A stretch of DNA of 64,000 bases, taken from NCBI RefSeq assembly GCF_022919135.1, contig NZ_CP095049.1:5398501-5462500 (forward strand), read 5' to 3'. Of the stretch, positions 42,152 through 51,895 are shown one piece after another. Numbering within the stretch: the first letter of the stretch is position 1; each line of letters starts with the position of its first letter. The stretch comes from Hymenobacter cellulosivorans. Lineage in GTDB: Bacteria > Bacteroidota > Bacteroidia > Cytophagales > Hymenobacteraceae. A model generated the notes under the pieces. It saw only the letters and a list, made by a program, of their open reading frames with translations, did not search any database and had not been told where the DNA came from. Both the position numbers and the translations under genes were made by a program.

Positions 42152-42949
42152 ATGAATGATGGGCTCGTCCTGATACCAACCTATAATGAGCGGGAAAACG
42201 CGGAGTTGATTATCCGCAAAGTGTTTTCCCTGCCCAAAGGCTTTGACGTGCTCGTTATCGACGATGGCTCGCCCGACGGCACCGCCGAGGTGGTGCGCGG
42301 CCTGCAGCAGGAATTTCCCGACCGTCTATTTCTGGAAGAGCGCAGCGGTAAGCTGGGTCTGGGCACGGCCTATATCCACGGCTTCCGGTGGGCCCTGGCA
42401 CGCAACTACCAGTACATCTTCGAGATGGATGCCGACTTCTCGCACAACCCCGAAGATCTGGTCCGCCTCTACGAGGCCTGCGCCGTGGATGGCTACGACA
42501 TGGCCATTGGCTCGCGCTATATCCAGGGGGTAAACGTGGTCAACTGGCCCATGGACCGGGTGCTGATGTCGTGGTTCGCCTCGGCGTACGTGCGCCTGAT
42601 TACCGGCATGCCCATTGCCGACGCCACGGCCGGCTTCAAATGCTACACGGCCCGGGTACTGCGCACCATTCCGCTGGACCGAATCCGTTTTGTGGGCTAC
42701 GCCTTTCAGATCGAGATGAAGTGGCTGGCTTACAAGTATGGCTTCCGCATCAAGGAAGTGCCGATTATCTTCACCGACCGCACCCGGGGCACGTCCAAGA
42801 TGACCAAGGGCATCTTTCAGGAAGCGCTGTTTGGGGTAGTGCAGATGAAGCTCAGCAGCCTGTTCCGCACCTTCGAGCGGATACCAGCCGGCACTCCGGC
42901 GCCCACTGTTTCAGCTTCCGCCGCAACCCCGGCCCGCGAAACCAGGTAA
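42152..42949 (+). CDS. Polyprenol-phosphate mannosyltransferase-like GT2
   Basis: A 265-residue family-2 glycosyltransferase of the DPM1 type without membrane segments. VLIPTYNERENAELIIRKVF, LVIDDGSPDGTAEVV, GLGTAYIHGFRWAL, FEMDADFSHNPED (DxD) and IGSRYIQGVNVVNWP follow the order seen in dolichol/polyprenol-phosphate mannose synthases. The C-terminus has FTDRTRGTSKMTKGIFQEA. The product would donate mannose for exported glycans or glycoproteins. It is packed between hemG and terC. Confidence 0.9.
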   Translation: MNDGLVLIPTYNERENAELIIRKVFSLPKGFDVLVIDDGSPDGTAEVVRGLQQEFPDRLFLEERSGKLGLGTAYIHGFRWALARNYQYIFEMDADFSHNPEDLVRLYEACAVDGYDMAIGSRYIQGVNVVNWPMDRVLMSWFASAYVRLITGMPIADATAGFKCYTARVLRTIPLDRIRFVGYAFQIEMKWLAYKYGFRIKEVPIIFTDRTRGTSKMTKGIFQEALFGVVQMKLSSLFRTFERIPAGTPAPTVSASAATPARETR

Positions 42950-42987
42950 GCCTTCCTACGACGGCATAGGCCGCGTATGCTGCGCTT

Positions 42988-43935
42988 ATGGAAAACTCCC
43001 TCGCCTTCTGGGTAGGCTTCAATGCCTTTGTGCTCCTGATGCTGATGCTCGACCTGCTGGTGTTCAACCGCAAGGCGCACGTGGTCCGCATCCGGGAAGC
43101 CCTGGGCTGGAGTGCGTTCTGGATTGCCCTTTCCCTGGCCTTCAACTATCTGGTGTACCGCACTATGGGCCAGCAGGCCGGCCTGGAATTCCTGACCGGC
43201 TACCTGATTGAGAAGTCGCTGAGCGTCGACAACCTGTTCGTCTTTCTGCTGATTTTCACCTACTTCAAGGTGCCGCAGGAATACCAGCACCGTATTCTGT
43301 TCTGGGGCGTCATCGGGGCCCTAGTGCTGCGGGCCGTGTTTATCCTGGCCGGAGCGGCCTTGCTGGCCAAGTTTCACTTTCTGATGTACGTGCTGGGTGC
43401 CTTTTTGGTGTACACCGGCATCCGGATGGCTTTGAGTGCCGGGGAGCCCGAAATCAACCCCGACGACAACCCCGTGGTAAAGTTTCTGAGCCGCCACTTG
43501 CCCATCACCAGCAAGATGGAAGGCGGCAAGTTTTTCGTGCGCAAGGAGCGGCTGCTGTTTGCCACGCCCCTGTTTGTGGTGCTGGTGATGGTTGAAACAA
43601 CCGACGTGGTCTTTGCCGCCGACTCGATTCCGGCCATCCTGGCTATTTCCCGCAACACGTTTATTGTCTATACCTCCAACGTGTTTGCTTTGCTGGGGCT
43701 GCGGGCCCTGTATTTTGCCCTGGCTGGCCTCATGCAGCTGTTTCACTACCTGCACTACGGCCTGGCCCTGATTCTGGTCTTTATCGGCGGCAAGCTGCTT
43801 TTGGCCGAGTTCTACGAGCTTCCCATGACCATTTCCTTGGGCGTAGTGGGAGTGCTGCTCCTGGGTTCGGTGGCCTTGTCCTTGCTCTTTCCTAAAAAGG
43901 ATTCTCCCCTTATTCCGCCGGCTCCGGAAGAATAG
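42988..43935 (+). CDS. TerC/Alx family membrane protein
   Basis: A 315-residue protein with about nine membrane segments. Acidic membrane residues of the TerC family are present: LIEKSLSVDNLFVFLLIFTY and VVMVETTDVVFAADSIPAI. Family members export manganese or help metal loading of exoenzymes and respond to alkaline pH in Escherichia coli (Alx). No yybP-ykoY-type riboswitch can fit in the 38-base gap upstream. Confidence 0.92.
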   Translation: MENSLAFWVGFNAFVLLMLMLDLLVFNRKAHVVRIREALGWSAFWIALSLAFNYLVYRTMGQQAGLEFLTGYLIEKSLSVDNLFVFLLIFTYFKVPQEYQHRILFWGVIGALVLRAVFILAGAALLAKFHFLMYVLGAFLVYTGIRMALSAGEPEINPDDNPVVKFLSRHLPITSKMEGGKFFVRKERLLFATPLFVVLVMVETTDVVFAADSIPAILAISRNTFIVYTSNVFALLGLRALYFALAGLMQLFHYLHYGLALILVFIGGKLLLAEFYELPMTISLGVVGVLLLGSVALSLLFPKKDSPLIPPAPEE

Positions 43936-43962
43936 CGGCAGTTACGGCTATTAGGACCAAAG

Positions 43963-43996
43963 AAAAGCCCCGGCAGTTGGCACTGTCGGGGCTTTT
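43963..43996. terminator. Bidirectional terminator
   Basis: AAAAGCCCCGGCAGT / ACTGTCGGGGCTTTT (one G-U pair) between terC and the convergent GT51 gene. Confidence 0.85.
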
Positions 43997-44014
43997 CGGG
44001 TTTATGCGCCGGGC

Positions 44015-46162
44015 TTACTGCTTGGGCGGCGGGGTCGTTGCCGGCGGAGTAGCGTTGGTGTTCACGCCGGCGTCGGGGGCTTCTCCACCGAGCAGGTCAA
44101 TCAGGTTGAGGGGCTGCTCAAACTGGGTGGAGTCGGGGGCAAACACGGTGCGGGTCGTATCGGGGCGCACGGCGCGGAAGATGGAACTGTGGGCACGGCC
44201 GGGGAAACTCAGATTATAGGTCACACTTTCCCGGTCGCCTTCCGAAATCATGCCTTTGCGCTCCATCAGGTCGGCAATGAGGCGGTGGAAATAGCGGGCC
44301 GCACTGCGCATTTCGCCGTACTGGTTAAACGACATCTGGAAGCGCTTGGGCCGCGGAATAATGCTGGCCAAGTACAGGCTTTCCGACAGGTTCAGGTTGC
44401 TGGGCTGCTTGTCGAAATAGAAGCGTGCGGCCTCATTTACGCCGTACACTTTCGGGCCCCACTCGATGATATTCAGATAGACCTCAAACATCCGCTCCTT
44501 CGATACCAGCCGAGTGTTTTCGATAAGCCACACAATCAGGGCCTCTTCGATCTTGCGGGTCACGGTTTTCTGCCGGGTCAGAAACACATTCTTAATTAGC
44601 TGCATCGACAGCGTACTGCCGCCACGGGCAAAGCGCTTTTCCTTGATGTTCTGAATGGCCGACTTCACAAACGCCTTTTCCATGAAGCCCTTGTGGGACA
44701 TGAAGCGCGGGTCCTCGGCCGTCATGATGGCGTTTTTCAGGTAATTGGGCACCTCGCTGTAGGGCGTAAACTTCGGGTTGGAAGGACCCACCGAGAAGGT
44801 TTTAATAGAGTCGCCGTCGTCGTTGTAGGCCGTGTAGGAAAAGTCTTCGTTGAGCTTGTTCAGATTCTCGCGGCCGAAGCGGCTGATGCGAAAATTCTTG
44901 GGTGTCAGACCAGAGTTGAACTCCAGGCTGTCGAGCTGGTTCATGTCCAGGGCCAGATGCAGGCGGTACGTGAGCGTGCCTTCGCCCTGCATGCCTTCCA
45001 AGGTGTTGAACATGCCTTCGGGCAGGGCCTCGAAGAAAGTGTTGGCCGGGGTCTCCGCCGATTCCACGTCGGCATTTACCTGCAGACCAGCCAGCGCCTC
45101 ACTGCGGCTGCGCAGCCCGTTCACCATTTTACCAATTACCCGCTGGTTCACCGGCAGCTTGCGCACGCTCATGACGGGGAAAAACTCCATGCGGTTCAGG
45201 GTCACTTTCGTGCCCTTATCCAGGGCGGCAAAGGCCTGGCCCAGACGGGCCACAAAGTCGATGCCGCCGCGGGGAAAACGCACGTCACGGTCCGAGAGCT
45301 TGGGGTGGTTTACAATGAAGTTGGCCGCCGAGGCCGTACCGCGCACCGTCAGCTCGTCGTCGTCGAGGTCCTTGTCGGTCAGGCTCAGGCGCAGCGTGTC
45401 GAATTGCACCCGGGCTCCGTAGCGGCGCAGCACGTAGGGCAGCACCACCGGCCGGCGCTCCAGGCCGAACACCTCGGCATTGAGGGCGTAGTCGCCGGGC
45501 TCCACATGGCCCTGCACCCCGACGCGGTTCTCGACCGAGTCGATGACGGCCGTCACCTGCCCGCTGATGTCGCCGTCCTCGATAGCCAGCCGGGGCATGG
45601 TGATGCGGGCCCGGTGGCGCGGGCTGTCGAACGTAACCAGGAAGTTGCGAAAGTCGGCTTCCTCGGGAATATTGTCGAAGCTGCCCTCCAGCAGTTGGTT
45701 GACCAGCAGGCCATAGTTCACGCCCTTCGTGGTATCGCGCGGAGTGGCAGGCTGGGCACCTTTTTTCTTATAGAGAAAGGAGAAGTTGTCGGTGGTGGCC
45801 GTTTTGCGGGCCGTGAGCTGAGCGTCGTTGATTTCGAGGTTGCTAAACACCGGGCGGCCGGCAAACAAGGACCGCACGCTCAACGACACGGTCATCTGGC
45901 GGGCTTGCAGCAGCGTATCGGTGGGCGCGGCCGTAGGCACCATGCTCATACCGGCAATACCCACGGTATTGAGGTCGGTAAAGCGGGCCTTCCCCAGGGT
46001 CAGGGTTACTGGATATTTCCGCTCTACTTTGGCTTTTGCCCGTTGCAGAGCATAATCCAGAAGCTGCTGTCGTTTGAGCAAGAATACGCCCAGGGCCACG
46101 CCGAGCAACACCGCGAGGATGCCCAGACCGATGCCTATTTTTTTCTTAGTAGCTGAAGTCAC
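44015..46162 (-). CDS. AsmA-like/GT51 fusion: membrane-anchored transglycosylase
   Basis: A protein of about 715 residues. After one membrane span (IGIGLGILAVLLGVALGVFL) comes a long AsmA-like beta-rich region. The C-terminal third is a GT51 peptidoglycan glycosyltransferase: IMTAEDPRFMSHKGF (first catalytic Glu), RGGSTLSMQLIKNVFL, EEALIVWLIENTRLVSKE and VYLNIIEWGPKVYGVNEAA. No transpeptidase domain follows, so it is monofunctional; the tail is a Pro/Thr-rich stretch. The GTG at 46162 gives the most natural N-terminus (TSATKKKIGIG); a TTG at 46204 would add 14 residues. Confidence 0.85.
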   Translation of the reverse strand: MTSATKKKIGIGLGILAVLLGVALGVFLLKRQQLLDYALQRAKAKVERKYPVTLTLGKARFTDLNTVGIAGMSMVPTAAPTDTLLQARQMTVSLSVRSLFAGRPVFSNLEINDAQLTARKTATTDNFSFLYKKKGAQPATPRDTTKGVNYGLLVNQLLEGSFDNIPEEADFRNFLVTFDSPRHRARITMPRLAIEDGDISGQVTAVIDSVENRVGVQGHVEPGDYALNAEVFGLERRPVVLPYVLRRYGARVQFDTLRLSLTDKDLDDDELTVRGTASAANFIVNHPKLSDRDVRFPRGGIDFVARLGQAFAALDKGTKVTLNRMEFFPVMSVRKLPVNQRVIGKMVNGLRSRSEALAGLQVNADVESAETPANTFFEALPEGMFNTLEGMQGEGTLTYRLHLALDMNQLDSLEFNSGLTPKNFRISRFGRENLNKLNEDFSYTAYNDDGDSIKTFSVGPSNPKFTPYSEVPNYLKNAIMTAEDPRFMSHKGFMEKAFVKSAIQNIKEKRFARGGSTLSMQLIKNVFLTRQKTVTRKIEEALIVWLIENTRLVSKERMFEVYLNIIEWGPKVYGVNEAARFYFDKQPSNLNLSESLYLASIIPRPKRFQMSFNQYGEMRSAARYFHRLIADLMERKGMISEGDRESVTYNLSFPGRAHSSIFRAVRPDTTRTVFAPDSTQFEQPLNLIDLLGGEAPDAGVNTNATPPATTPPPKQ

Positions 46163-46286
46163 GCGAACGAGGAGAGGAAGAAAAGAGCGGTAGGCGTATG
46201 CCAATGTTGTGCCGAACCCGCTGCCGCCCGGGTAACAAAGGTAGCGAAAACCGCTGCGCTAACCGTAGCCGCGCCGCCTCATTCGC

Positions 46287-46294
46287 TACCTTTG
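46287..46294 (+). promoter_or_regulatory. Bacteroidota -7 box for purB
   Basis: TACCTTTG, an exact TAnnTTTG match, 28 bases before the purB ATG. Confidence 0.55.
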
Positions 46295-46321
46295 GGCTCT
46301 CTGGCCAACTTCTTTCTACGC

Positions 46322-47686
46322 ATGACTGCTGCTGCCGACTACGCCGCCCTTTCCCCGCTCACTGCCGTTTCTCCCCTCGACGGGCGCTACCGCCGCCAAA
46401 CCCTGCCCCTGGCGGCCTACTTCTCCGAGCTGGCCCTGATTCGCTACCGGGTGCTCATTGAGGTCGAATATTTTATTGCCCTCTGTGAATTGCCTTTGCC
46501 CCAGCTACAGGGCGTGGATGAGGCCGTTTTTGGCCAGCTACGCGGCATTTACAAGAACTTCTCCCAGGCCGAGGCCGAGGCCGTGAAGGCTCATGAAAAG
46601 GTCACGAACCACGATGTAAAGGCCGTGGAATACTTTCTGCGAGACCAGTTTTCGGCCCTGGGTTTGGGTCAGTACCTGGAGTTTATCCACTTCGGGCTGA
46701 CTTCCCAGGACATCAACAACACGGCTATTCCGCTGAGCCTACAGCACGCGCTGCTGCACACGCTGCTGCCCGCCTATGCCCAGGTACGCAACCAGCTGGC
46801 CACCCGCGCCGCCGATTGGGAAACCATTCCGATGCTGGCCCGCACTCATGGGCAGCCGGCTTCGCCAACGCGGTTAGGCAAGGAAATCCAGGTGTTTGTG
46901 GCCCGGCTCGATGCCCAGGTAGAGCTGCTGGCCCAGGTGCCGTTCGGGGCCAAGTTTGGCGGGGCCACCGGCAACCTGAACGCCCATCAGGTAGCCTATC
47001 CGCAGGTCGACTGGAAGCAGTTTGCCGACGTATTCGTCAATAACCGCCTGGGCTTGCACCGCAGCCAGCCCACCACCCAGATTGAGCACTACGACCACCT
47101 GGCGGCCACCTGCGACGGGCTCAAGCGCCTCAACAACATCCTCATCGACCTGGCCCGGGACGTATGGCAGTACATTTCGATGGGTTACTTCAAACAGACC
47201 ATCAAGGCCGGGGAAGTGGGCTCGTCGGCCATGCCGCACAAGGTCAACCCGATTGACTTCGAAAACGCCGAGGGCAACCTGGGCGTGGCCAACGCCGTGC
47301 TGGAGCACCTGGCGGCCAAGCTGCCCATCAGCCGCCTGCAGCGCGACCTGACCGACTCCACGGTGTTGCGCAACCTGGGCGTGCCGCTGGGTCATATCCT
47401 GATTGCGCTGACCTCTTTGCAGCGTGGCCTCGATAAGCTAGCCCTGGATGAGGAGGCTTTGCGCCGCGACCTGGACGCCAACTGGGCCGTGGTAGCCGAG
47501 GCCATCCAGACGGTGCTGCGGCGCGAGAATTACCCCGACCCCTATAATGCGCTGAAAGCGTTGACCCGCACCGGCGAGGCTATTTCGCAGCACAGTATCC
47601 GGGAGTTTATTGAGACCCTGACCGTGGACGAAAGCGTGAAGCAGGAGCTGCGCGCCATTACGCCCCATACCTACGTGGGCATCTAG
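46322..47686 (+). CDS. purB: Adenylosuccinate lyase
   Basis: A 454-residue member of the fumarase/aspartase superfamily that acts twice in purine synthesis. SPLDGRY at the N-terminus, FIHFGLTSQDINNTA, MLARTHGQPASPTRLGKE and the signature loop GSSAMPHKVNPIDFENAEGN (catalytic Ser) are all present. ATG 46322 was chosen because it begins eight residues before the conserved SPLTAVSPLDGRY. It appears monocistronic. Confidence 0.96.
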   Translation: MTAAADYAALSPLTAVSPLDGRYRRQTLPLAAYFSELALIRYRVLIEVEYFIALCELPLPQLQGVDEAVFGQLRGIYKNFSQAEAEAVKAHEKVTNHDVKAVEYFLRDQFSALGLGQYLEFIHFGLTSQDINNTAIPLSLQHALLHTLLPAYAQVRNQLATRAADWETIPMLARTHGQPASPTRLGKEIQVFVARLDAQVELLAQVPFGAKFGGATGNLNAHQVAYPQVDWKQFADVFVNNRLGLHRSQPTTQIEHYDHLAATCDGLKRLNNILIDLARDVWQYISMGYFKQTIKAGEVGSSAMPHKVNPIDFENAEGNLGVANAVLEHLAAKLPISRLQRDLTDSTVLRNLGVPLGHILIALTSLQRGLDKLALDEEALRRDLDANWAVVAEAIQTVLRRENYPDPYNALKALTRTGEAISQHSIREFIETLTVDESVKQELRAITPHTYVGI

Positions 47687-47741
47687 CGGGCCCGGGGCTG
47701 TTTATTCTGACTGGCTTTACCAATCTTACATTCCTGCCTCT

Positions 47742-49433
47742 ATGAACAAATTTTTACTGCTGGCCGCGCTACTGGCGGGTCCCGGCCTCACGCAGGCCCA
47801 GAGCTGGCAATGGGTGGCCGCCCCTACCGGTACCGGCAATGCCCGCGTATTCGCTACCGCCACTGACGCCACCGGGGCTACGGTAATTGCCGGTGACTTT
47901 ACGGGCACTATTATGCTGGGCAGCACCACGCTCACCAGCGCCGGCAACCGCGACGTTTTCGTAGCCCGCCTCACCAGTGCCGGCGCCTTCACCCAGGCCG
48001 TGCGGGCCGGCGGCCCCGATGAAGACTACGCCATTGACTTGGCTCTGGACGCCAGCGGCACGGCCACCGTGCTGGGTGGCTTTTACAGCGCCACTGCCGA
48101 GTTTGGCTCTACGGTGCTGACAAAAGTTGGCCCTCCCGGCGGAGCGGAGGTGTTCGTGGCCCAGCTCGGCAGCGCCGGCACCTGGACGCGGGCCATACCG
48201 GGCGGCAGCGGCGGCGCAGCTTTCCCTTCTACGCTAGCCCTGGATGCGGCCGGGAATGCTGTGGTGGCAGGCTTTTTCTACGGCCCCAGCACGACCTTCG
48301 GCCCCACAACCCTGGCTAATATAAATACGACTGGCGCTAATGTTAGTGCCGCCGATATCTTCGTGGCCCGCCTGAGCAGCGCCGGCACCTGGACGCAGGC
48401 CGTCCGCGGCGGTGGCAACGGCGACGACCGGGCTGAAGGCGTAGCCCTGGCCGCTGATGGCACGGTGGTCGTGGTGGGCTCATTCCGGGGCCAGACGATG
48501 GGCCTGGGCACCTTCTCGCTGGTCAATGCCGACCCCAGCGGGCAGACGAACGACGTGTTTGTGGGCCGCCTGGGCGCCGCCGGTGCCTGGACCCAGGCCG
48601 TGCGGGCCGGCGGAGCGGCTGACGACCAGGCCCGCCGCCTGGCTCTTGATGCCGCGGGCAATGCCACCATCGTAGGAAGCTTTGACAGTCCGGCCATCAG
48701 CTTCGGCTCTTTCACGCTGACCAACGCCAATGCCGCCGGCACCACCTCGGATATCTTTGCCGCCCGCTTTACCCCGACCGGGACCTGGAGCCAGGCGGTG
48801 CGGGCCGGCGGGCCGGGTGCCGACCGCGCCCTGGCCGTAGCCGTCAGTGCCAATGGACAAGCCACGGTCGGGGGGTTGTTTGCTAGTCCTACTGCCTCGT
48901 TTGGCAACCTCTCGCTCAGCAATGCCGATGCTAACGGCTTCTCCCTCGACCTGTTTGTGGCCCGCCTCAATAGCGAGGGCTCGGCCTGGACCCAGGCAGT
49001 ACGCGCGGGTGCCGGCAGTGACGAAGCCGTAGTGGACCTGGCGCTGACGAACTCGGGCGAGGCCACTATTGCCGGGCTCTACCTGTCGACTACAACCATC
49101 GGCTCGACGACCCTGAACTCAACTACTGCTACCGACAATACCGGCTTCGTGGCCCGTACCACAGGGCTACCCCTGGGCGTACGCCAGGCGGCCGGCACAG
49201 CCCCTCTGGCCGTGTATCCAAACCCCGCTGCAGCCGGGGCTGCCACGCTGCGGCTGGCAACGGCCACTTCGGTAGCCCAGCCCCTGGTGCTGCGCGACGC
49301 GCTGGGCCGGGTAGTACGTCAAACCACTCTGGTGGCGGGCCAGCAGGAAATACAATTGCCCACCGTGGGCCTGGCCCCCGGCGTGTACCTGGCCGAAGCC
49401 GGTCTGAGCCGCGTGCAGGTGGTCGTGGAGTAA
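47742..49433 (+). CDS. T9SS cargo protein with SBBP-type repeats (paralogue 1)
   Basis: A 563-residue secreted protein: signal peptide to LTQAQ, then about seven repeats of roughly 60 residues with the pattern FVARLSSAGTWTQAVRAGG ... LALDAAGNATIVGSF, as in SBBP beta-propeller repeats. The end LPLGVRQ, then LAVYPNPAAAGAA, DALGRVV and PGVYLAE is a type A T9SS sorting domain. It would be exported across the outer membrane and anchored or released. Ligand unknown. First of three tandem paralogues. Confidence 0.87.
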   Translation: MNKFLLLAALLAGPGLTQAQSWQWVAAPTGTGNARVFATATDATGATVIAGDFTGTIMLGSTTLTSAGNRDVFVARLTSAGAFTQAVRAGGPDEDYAIDLALDASGTATVLGGFYSATAEFGSTVLTKVGPPGGAEVFVAQLGSAGTWTRAIPGGSGGAAFPSTLALDAAGNAVVAGFFYGPSTTFGPTTLANINTTGANVSAADIFVARLSSAGTWTQAVRGGGNGDDRAEGVALAADGTVVVVGSFRGQTMGLGTFSLVNADPSGQTNDVFVGRLGAAGAWTQAVRAGGAADDQARRLALDAAGNATIVGSFDSPAISFGSFTLTNANAAGTTSDIFAARFTPTGTWSQAVRAGGPGADRALAVAVSANGQATVGGLFASPTASFGNLSLSNADANGFSLDLFVARLNSEGSAWTQAVRAGAGSDEAVVDLALTNSGEATIAGLYLSTTTIGSTTLNSTTATDNTGFVARTTGLPLGVRQAAGTAPLAVYPNPAAAGAATLRLATATSVAQPLVLRDALGRVVRQTTLVAGQQEIQLPTVGLAPGVYLAEAGLSRVQVVVE

Positions 49434-49475
49434 GTAGTGCTGGCCCCTGGCTTCACCCATACTTAGGCTATGTCC

Positions 49476-49512
49476 AAAGCCCCGGCCCCATTGCGGGAGC
49501 CGGGGCTTTTTC
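49476..49512 (+). terminator. Terminator after T9SS paralogue 1
   Basis: AAAGCCCCGG / CCGGGGCTTT followed by a T run. Confidence 0.8.
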
Positions 49513-49673
49513 GTGAGCCCGGCCCAGTCGCAACGGTAGCCTCGCCGGCCCAAAGCCGGACCGTTGGCGATGACCGGAAATTGAATAAAAATATCAAATA
49601 ACCAGCGGCGCGGGCTTTTGCTGCATTATTATGTAGGATTGCGGGAATATTCTCGCACCCTAATTCTTTCTTT

Positions 49674-51392
49674 ATGCGAATTATTACCAATTGCCTGCGT
49701 GCTGCCCTTATTGCTTCTCTGTTTACGGCGTTGCCGGCGACCGTGCAGGCGCAAAGCTGGCAGTGGGCCACGGCGGCTACTACTACCAGTAACAGCAGCA
49801 ATGTTACGATTACCGCTACGGCTCTGGATGGGGCGGGCAACACCGTGGTGGCCGGCTATTTTAGTGGCACCGTCGTGCTGGGCACCATCACGCTGACCAG
49901 CACCGGCGGAATCGACGGCTTCGTGGGCCGCCTCAGCAGCACCGGAGTCTGGACCCAGGCCGTGCGCGCCGGGGGTAGCGGGGCCGCTGTGTACATCAAT
50001 GCCCTGGCCCTGGATAATGCCGGCAACGCCGTAGTAGCCGGAAACTTTACCGGCTCTACCATCAGCTTTGGGACTACCACGCTTACCAATGCGGGCGGGG
50101 GCTCTACTACCGACATCTTCGTGGCTCGTCTGAGCAGCGCCGGCGCCTGGACGCAGGCCGTGCGGGCTGGCACTGCCCGCAGTGAATCGGCGGCTTCTCT
50201 GGCCCTGGATGCCGCGGGCCATGCCGTTGTAGGGGGCACTTTTTACGGTCCCACGGCCAGTTTTGGCACCACTGTGCTCACTAATGCCAGCCCCGTGAGT
50301 GCGGGCGTTGATACCGGCGACCTTTTCATTGCCCACCTCAGCCCGGCTGGCACCTGGACCCAAGTAAGTGGCGCCGGGGGCACTGATGATGACGCTCTCA
50401 ATGCGCTGGCCGTCGATGCGAACGGAACGGTGAGTGCGGTGGGGTATTTCAAGAGCCCGACCATAAGTTTTGGTACTACCACGTTGGCCAATATTTTTCC
50501 CCAGGGCACGGTTAGCACAGCCTTTGTGGCCCGCCTCAGCAGCGCCGGTGCCTGGACCCAGGCCACGGCCAATACCACGGGCTCCCCTATTCCTACCGAA
50601 GTGGCAATAGATGGCAGCGGTAATACCGTCGTAGCGGGCTTTTTCTTTGGCACCACTACCGACTTTGGCCCCTTTACGCTGACCAATACCAACCCCAACG
50701 GCGCCAGCGGCGACATTTTCGTGGCCCGCCTCAACAGTAGTGGTACCTGGACCCAGGCCATCCGCGCCGGGGGCACTGATGATGACCGTAACGCGGGCCT
50801 CAGCCTCGACGCCAGCGGCAATGCTTACGTGACCGGGTCTTTTCGGGGACCTTCGGCTGCATTTGGCGCCATCACTCTTACCAACGCCAACCCAGCCAGC
50901 AATGCCAATAGCAAGACCGACATCTTTGTGGCTCGCCTGAGCACCAACAACATCTGGACCAGTGCCGTGCGAGCGGGGGGCCTTGAGAGTGAAAGCCCAA
51001 CGGACATAGCCGTGAACAGCGCCAGCAACAGGGTAGTACTTACCGGGCAGTTTTCTAACCCACTGGTCATTGGGCCCTTTACGTTCCCGGCTCCGCCCAA
51101 CACCACGGCCTACGTAGCCCAGTTGTCGGACCTGACGCTAGGTAGCAAGCACGCCACCGCTCAGGAACTGGTAAGTCTGACGCCCAACCCGGCCCACGGC
51201 AGCGCTCAGCTGGCTCTGCCCGCCGCCGCCAGTATCCACCCCGTACTGGTCTTCGACGCCTTAGGCCGCGAGGTGCGCCGCCAGACCGTGCCAGCACGCT
51301 CCACCACGCTTACCCTGAACGTGGCCGGCCTGACGCCCGGCCTGTACGTGGTGCGCTACGGAACAGCCACGGGTCGTTTGGTAGTCGAGTAG
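49674..51392 (+). CDS. T9SS cargo protein with SBBP-type repeats (paralogue 2)
   Basis: A 572-residue paralogue: signal peptide ending near ATVQAQ, the same WTQAVRAGG/LALDAAGHAVVGG repeat architecture, and a T9SS type A domain (LVSLTPNPAHGSAQLALP, FDALGREVRRQTV, LTPGLYVVRYG, ending RLVVE). The start MRIITNCLRAALIASLF has an AT-rich upstream region with TAATTCTTTC before the ATG. The sorting domain differs more from the other two than the repeats do. Separate terminators around each gene suggest independent expression. Confidence 0.87.
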   Translation: MRIITNCLRAALIASLFTALPATVQAQSWQWATAATTTSNSSNVTITATALDGAGNTVVAGYFSGTVVLGTITLTSTGGIDGFVGRLSSTGVWTQAVRAGGSGAAVYINALALDNAGNAVVAGNFTGSTISFGTTTLTNAGGGSTTDIFVARLSSAGAWTQAVRAGTARSESAASLALDAAGHAVVGGTFYGPTASFGTTVLTNASPVSAGVDTGDLFIAHLSPAGTWTQVSGAGGTDDDALNALAVDANGTVSAVGYFKSPTISFGTTTLANIFPQGTVSTAFVARLSSAGAWTQATANTTGSPIPTEVAIDGSGNTVVAGFFFGTTTDFGPFTLTNTNPNGASGDIFVARLNSSGTWTQAIRAGGTDDDRNAGLSLDASGNAYVTGSFRGPSAAFGAITLTNANPASNANSKTDIFVARLSTNNIWTSAVRAGGLESESPTDIAVNSASNRVVLTGQFSNPLVIGPFTFPAPPNTTAYVAQLSDLTLGSKHATAQELVSLTPNPAHGSAQLALPAAASIHPVLVFDALGREVRRQTVPARSTTLTLNVAGLTPGLYVVRYGTATGRLVVE

Positions 51393-51411
51393 AACGGTCT
51401 TATCTACTTTC

Positions 51412-51447
51412 CAGCCCTGGCTTACCCTTGCGTGGGCCAGGGCTTTT
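51412..51447 (+). terminator. Terminator after T9SS paralogue 2
   Basis: AGCCCTGGC / GCCAGGGCT followed by TTTTT. Confidence 0.75.
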
Positions 51448-51456
51448 TGTTGCCTT

Positions 51457-51722
51457 TTACGGAGCAGGAGTCGGCACCGCAGTTAGCAACAGGTTGATTT
51501 CGGCGGCTTCCAAGGCCAGCACGTTCAGCTCCAGCTCGGCCGGCATTCCGGTCTGCTTCTGCAGAATTTGCCGTGCTTCACTTGCAAAGGACTCCAAGCA
51601 ATCCTGGCTTTTGGCCGTCGGTGGGGCGGCTTGCAGGGCCGGGAGCGTTGCCAGGCACAGTGGGACTGGGCCAAGCGGGTCTGGCAGCGGGTTAACGGCT
51701 GGGCTTTAGAACGGCTGGGCAT
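51457..51722 (-). pseudogene. Possible broken small gene
   Basis: The gap between paralogues 2 and 3 is about 500 bases. On the minus strand, a frame ending at 51457 reads like protein (EARQILQKQTGMPAELELNV, then LALEAAEINLLLTAVPTP) but has no ATG and an in-frame stop upstream. An ATG at 51722 (MPSRSKAQPLTRCQ) opens a frame offset in the way one missing base would explain, perhaps in a CCCC run. No family recognised. It may be a remnant, a base-calling artefact or chance. Confidence 0.3.
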
Positions 51723-51895
51723 AGAGTGACAATATTCTAGTGACACTCTTTTTGCCACCGGAATATTGGCACGAATTAGCACGGCGCCCGTCGACTCTTC
51801 ACCGTCTTTGCCAAAATACCCACATGTAGGTATTGACGAAGGATAGGGCAGGCAGGACCTTTGGGCCTTCATTTAACCCCAAACCTTACCTGCCT

